Assembly (NCBI GenBank): GCA_052034115.1
Contig: JBPOIZ010000112.1
Location: 1-8,725, forward strand
DNA length: 8,725 bases
Source: Lutibacillus sp052034115
GTDB lineage: Bacteria > Actinomycetota > Actinomycetes > Actinomycetales > Dermatophilaceae
Reading direction: 5' to 3'
The translations under genes and the position numbers were made by a program. The notes beneath the pieces are model-generated. The model searched no databases. It saw nothing but the letters and a program-made list of their open reading frames with translations, and had not been told where the DNA came from. Below, one piece after another: positions 5,917-8,725 of this stretch. How positions within the stretch are numbered: the stretch's first letter is position 1; the number at the start of each line of letters is the position of its first letter.

Positions 5917-6675
5917 ATGACGAGCGCCGGGTCTCAAGCCGACCAGGACGCCGTCGCCCTCCTCGCGAGCTCGCCGTCCCTGGTGACCCGGCTCGCGGCA
6001 TACATCAGCGGCGACGGCGTGCAGCGCCATGTCGACTGGGAGGGTGTCGCGGCGGTCGCCGAGCAGGGCACCTGGTCCAGCGCCGAGCGGGCCTTTCTGG
6101 GCATCTGCGCCGACCTGGGCGGCGTCGGCACCGAGGGGGTCGCCTCGCCGGCGTCGTTCGGTGCCCGTTGGGACGCGCTCGACGGCCTCCACCAGGCCCT
6201 CATCGCCAGCGTGCTCGCTTCATCGGCTCAGTCGAAGAAGGACGAGGAGCGCGCCGTCCTCGAGCGGCTCGGTGTCTCCGTCCCCGACCCGGTGCGCGAG
6301 GGATCGCGCGCGGTGCGGGTGCGACTGGGACCGGATATCCCGGCGGTGACCGGCGATGCGCTGGGCCGCGAGCGGGTCGGCTACCGCGAGGGGATCACCC
6401 CCGCGGAGACCTGGCTGCGCGGGCGCGGGGTGTGGAAGATGCAGGCCGCTCGGGTCATCGACTCGCAGTACCTCATCATCGCGAACTCAGGGCTGGTGCG
6501 GATGATCGGCACCATCGACGGGATCACGTTGCACGGCGAACGGATCGCCATCATTGGCCGGCCGTTGCCGGAGCACCCGCTGGTCGGCCAGCTCGACCCG
6601 CTGGAGAACGGCAGCCAGAACCCGGTCGCGTATGGCGACCTCGACGACCCGACCGGCGGCGCAAGCGACGACTGA
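5917..6675 (+). CDS. Protein of unknown function (252 aa), divergent from the ygeW operon
   Basis: I do not recognise a named family. The protein is soluble, with no signal peptide or membrane segment. Residues 10-125 look mainly helical, including TWSSAERAFLGICADLGG at 52-69 and a charged stretch QSKKDEERAVLERLG at 105-119. Residues 165-240 look like a beta-rich C-terminal unit: RGVWKMQAARVIDSQYLIIAN, then LVRMIGTIDGI, then SQNPVAYG at 233-240. The tail is acidic (DLDDPTGGASDD). The ATG at 5917 is chosen because it lies just after a TATGCT box as in leaderless genes; the longer open frame from 5749 would run through the ygeW promoter and coding start. It has no helix-turn-helix I can point to, so it should not be assumed to regulate the operon. 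Its GC-rich codon use matches its neighbours. Confidence 0.8.
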   Translation: MTSAGSQADQDAVALLASSPSLVTRLAAYISGDGVQRHVDWEGVAAVAEQGTWSSAERAFLGICADLGGVGTEGVASPASFGARWDALDGLHQALIASVLASSAQSKKDEERAVLERLGVSVPDPVREGSRAVRVRLGPDIPAVTGDALGRERVGYREGITPAETWLRGRGVWKMQAARVIDSQYLIIANSGLVRMIGTIDGITLHGERIAIIGRPLPEHPLVGQLDPLENGSQNPVAYGDLDDPTGGASDD

Positions 6676-6689
6676 CACGTCGCCCGGCC

Positions 6690-6718
6690 CTGTAGTCGCA
6701 CGGACCGCCGGACTACAG
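6690..6718. promoter_or_regulatory. 8-bp inverted repeat over the GNAT gene's predicted promoter
   Basis: CTGTAGTC at 6690-6697 and GACTACAG at 6711-6718 are exact reverse complements around 13 bases. The arms overlap a poor -35 position (TGTAGT, 6691-6696) and a -10-like TACAGT (6714-6719) exactly 17 bp apart. The element could be an operator with half-sites two helical turns apart, or a weak hairpin ending the upstream gene, whose stop is 15 bp before it. No U-run follows. Confidence 0.5.
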
Positions 6719-6727
6719 TCCGAAGGT

Positions 6728-7759
6728 ATGACGGAACTGGTTTCGACCAACCCGGCGATGACGGTCCACAAGCTCGATCCCGGGGATGACACGGTGATGC
6801 GCGAGTGGTCCGACCTGCGCAACGAGGTGAGCGTCGCCCTCCTCGGCGAGGACGCCCAGCTGACCAGTGTCGAGATCCTGCGGGCGATGGCCCGGCGTCC
6901 AGACCAGTTGCGCGAGTACTACCTCGCCCGGGCCGCCGACGGCCGGGTCCTCGGTGGCGGGTCGTTCGTGCTACCGGGCGGGCCAGGCGACACCGATGCC
7001 GAGGTGTGGGTGGGTGTGCGCCGGGCCGGACGACGAGGTGGCGTGGGCTCGGACCTCGTGGCCGCCATGGAGGCCCGGGCTCGTGAGCTCGGGTGCACCC
7101 GCGTCGTCCTCGACCAGACCTCGCCGCGGGAGGACGGACTGCCCGGCTCGAGGTTCTGCGAGGCGATGGGGTGCCGGGAGAGCCAGCTGGTGCTGGGGCT
7201 GCGGCTCGACCTGCCGGTTCCCGCGGCAGTGCTCGGGCCCTTGGACGCCCAGGCGACGGCGGCCAGCGGCACGGCATACGAGATCCTCACCGCGTGGGAC
7301 GAGATCCCCGAAGACTGGCTGGAGGACCGTGCGCACTTGGCCTCGGAGCTGAGCAGCGAATCCCCGGATGCCGCCATCGACCATGAGGGGGAGAACTGGG
7401 ACGCCGAACGGGTGCGCACGCTGTGGCTCAGCCGCCTGGCCGGCGGCGGCCGGGCCGTCGAGTCGGTGGCCGTGGACCGCGAGAGCGGGCAGATCGTCGC
7501 CTTCTCCGACCTGGTGGCCTATGCCTCGATGCCGGAGGTCGCCAGTCAGTCCGACACCGTCGTGCTGGAGGAGCATCGGGGTCATCGCCTCGGTCTGGCC
7601 GTGAAGATCGCCAACCTCAAGGTGCTGGCGGCCGAGCTGCCGGACATCACCGCGGTGCGCACGTGGACCGCGGCCGACAACACCCACATGCTCGCCATCA
7701 ACACGGCGCTGGGGTTCCGGGTCGTGGAGTGGACCCGGATGTGGGTCAAGGACCTCTGA
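6728..7759 (+). CDS. Tandem-domain GNAT family N-acetyltransferase
   Basis: This 343-residue protein carries two GNAT folds, a layout common in actinobacteria. In the first, the acetyl-CoA loop is around RRGGVGSDLV (102-111), followed by a helix and VVLDQTS. In the second, EEHRGHRLGLAVKIANLKVL (281-300) is a typical R-x-x-G-x-G/A pyrophosphate loop, and NTHMLAINTALGFRV (318-332) is the usual end of the fold. The protein should transfer acetyl from acetyl-CoA to an amine in the cytoplasm; the acceptor is unknown. One domain may be catalytic and the other structural, with the second having the better-preserved loop. The ATG at 6728 follows a TACAGT box by 8 nt and has no usable ribosome binding site (AAGG is only 1-2 nt away), so a leaderless transcript is likely. 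It lies 52 bp after the unknown gene on the same strand. Confidence 0.92.
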   Translation: MTELVSTNPAMTVHKLDPGDDTVMREWSDLRNEVSVALLGEDAQLTSVEILRAMARRPDQLREYYLARAADGRVLGGGSFVLPGGPGDTDAEVWVGVRRAGRRGGVGSDLVAAMEARARELGCTRVVLDQTSPREDGLPGSRFCEAMGCRESQLVLGLRLDLPVPAAVLGPLDAQATAASGTAYEILTAWDEIPEDWLEDRAHLASELSSESPDAAIDHEGENWDAERVRTLWLSRLAGGGRAVESVAVDRESGQIVAFSDLVAYASMPEVASQSDTVVLEEHRGHRLGLAVKIANLKVLAAELPDITAVRTWTAADNTHMLAINTALGFRVVEWTRMWVKDL

Positions 7760-7801
7760 GTCCTGACCCCTGGACAGCGCCGACGCACGGGCAGTGCAGG
7801 T
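7760..7801. other. Convergent intergenic gap
   Basis: This 42-bp gap separates the stops of the GNAT gene and the convergent repeat-protein gene. It has a small GCAC/GTGC stem with a 5-nt loop but no U-run on either strand. No clear terminator is visible. Confidence 0.4.
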
Positions 7802-8692
7802 TCACGAAGACGTCGACGGCAGACCCAGGGCTTCGACTCGGCGCGTGATGATGTCACTTCGACGATCACGCGCGACGGGGTCAGGTCGGTAGGCGTGCTC
7901 GATCCGCCGGGCGCTCAGCATGGGCCAGCCTCCGTTCTGGAGCTCCCACGACTGGATGAGTTCCGCTGCCTCGGGCATTGCGTCCCACGGAAGGCCCACC
8001 TCACGAGCCACGTGGGCAAGGGCCACCAGGTCCACGACGTAGTCGAGGGGGAACGCCGGCGCGAGCCACCGGGTGCCCTGGGGGTCGGCCTTGGTCCGCC
8101 CTGCAAGCGGCATGATCTTCCCGCCCCTGCCGAACATGAGCCGTCGCTCAGTGAGTAGATCGCCGAAGGCCCGCTCTTGAGCGGAGGTGTCGACCGCTAG
8201 TGTGCGCCGTGCCTCGGCGAGGGCGTGGATGGTGGGGGTGAGGCCGAGCACACACGTCGTTCGCGCCATGCACCCCCCGTAGCGGTGCGCCAGATGGTCA
8301 TCCCAGTGCGCCTTCGGCCGATGATAGGTCCGGTCTCCAAAGGTGATGGGCTGAAAGCGCAGGATCCACTCGATCATCGGCGTCGCCTGACCAACCCTGC
8401 CCGAGCGAAGAAGCAGCAGGGCTAGCATGCCGGTGTAGCAGGAGAGCACCGAGTCGCGGGTGCCGCGGATGGCCGCGCCACCCTGAACGACGGCCCTGTC
8501 CGCGAGGACATCGAGCGCGCGATCCAGGGCCGGATCTCCTCCCGGCGCTGCAGACTCTTGAAGCGAACGAGCCGCGAAGATGGTCGGAACGATCCGTGCA
8601 GTGAGTGCCTCAGACCGACCCCATGTGCCGTCCGGACGCTGCGCAGTGAGCACCTGCTCAAGGCTGACAGGACCACACGGCGTCCGCACCAC
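7802..8692 (-). CDS. Prenyltransferase/squalene-cyclase-like repeat protein
   Basis: This protein of about 296 residues resembles the alpha-toroid repeats of terpene cyclases and prenyltransferases. QRPDGTWG at 18-25 and LQNGGWPM at 251-258 are QW-like motifs (Q-x-x-x-G-x-W type). Helical segments such as SCYTGMLALLLLRSG (84-98) and CVLGLTPTIHALAEA (147-161) lie between them. Cysteines cluster in GGCMARTTC (139-147). It is about half the length of true squalene-hopene cyclases, and the DXDD catalytic motif is not seen, so cyclase activity should not be assumed. An in-frame TAG shortly upstream limits the start to GTG at 8692 or 8689. The second lies 6 nt after a TAGCCT box, as expected for a leaderless gene. 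It is convergent with the GNAT gene and apparently unlinked to the operon. Its third codon positions look somewhat less GC-rich than its neighbours, by eye. Confidence 0.75.
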   Translation of the reverse strand: MVRTPCGPVSLEQVLTAQRPDGTWGRSEALTARIVPTIFAARSLQESAAPGGDPALDRALDVLADRAVVQGGAAIRGTRDSVLSCYTGMLALLLLRSGRVGQATPMIEWILRFQPITFGDRTYHRPKAHWDDHLAHRYGGCMARTTCVLGLTPTIHALAEARRTLAVDTSAQERAFGDLLTERRLMFGRGGKIMPLAGRTKADPQGTRWLAPAFPLDYVVDLVALAHVAREVGLPWDAMPEAAELIQSWELQNGGWPMLSARRIEHAYRPDPVARDRRSDIITRRVEALGLPSTSS

Positions 8693-8695
8693 GTC

Positions 8696-8701
8696 AGGCT
8701 A
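8696..8701 (-). promoter_or_regulatory. Possible -10 box of the repeat-protein gene
   Basis: TAGCCT on the minus strand fits TANNNT and ends six bases before the GTG at 8689. It would favour that GTG over the one at 8692. No good -35 is visible, so this is tentative. The 8-bp word GTCAGGCT occurs at 8693-8700 and again at 8708-8715 (plus-strand reading), 15 bp apart. Confidence 0.3.
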
Positions 8702-8725
8702 TCCACGGTCAGGCTGGGATGGGAC

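Noticed and set aside
5775..5918. An N-terminal extension of YgeW from a start at 5918 or 5840
   Set aside because: The added residues are basic and unlike the family, cross the predicted promoter, and lack a ribosome binding site. The ATG at 5774 has one and gives the family length.

Overview
The window is high-GC DNA with strong G/C preference at third codon positions, several GTG starts and candidate leaderless promoters (TANNNT box 6-8 nt before the start codon). This points to an actinobacterium; a member of the Micrococcales is plausible, but no marker gene fixes the genus. The seven genes are packed tightly and no stretch over 300 bases lacks a gene.

Region 1 (bases 1-5774, all minus strand, transcribed right to left) is a five-gene operon: a YgeW-type knotted carbamoyltransferase, a YgeY-type M20 metallohydrolase, a carbamate kinase, a 507-residue fold-type II PLP enzyme related to cysteine synthases, and a second PLP enzyme with an N-terminal zinc-ribbon-like segment. 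The last gene runs off the left edge. The two PLP genes overlap by 4 bases (GTGA). A 15-bp perfect hairpin separates the hydrolase and kinase genes, and a GC palindrome separates the transferase and hydrolase genes.

The set matches the core of the ygeW-ygeX-ygeY-yqeA neighbourhood of enterobacteria. From memory, that neighbourhood is tied to breakdown of purine-derived ureido compounds: hydrolysis of a carbamoylated amino acid, transfer of carbamoyl to phosphate, ATP formation by carbamate kinase, and ammonia release from 2,3-diaminopropionate by YgeX. Here no YgeX-type lyase motif is visible. The two unrelated-looking PLP proteins sit in its place, which is the main point of interest.

Region 2 (5775-5916) is a divergent regulatory region. 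It carries two near-identical 12-bp elements, one over the operon's predicted -35 box and one over its predicted transcription start.

Region 3 (5917-7759, plus strand) holds a gene of unknown function and a two-domain GNAT acetyltransferase, separated by a short gap with an 8-bp inverted repeat that overlaps the GNAT gene's predicted promoter boxes. Region 4 (7802-8692, minus strand) is a convergent gene for a protein with prenyltransferase/squalene-cyclase-like repeats. No RNA genes, mobile elements or CRISPR arrays were recognised.
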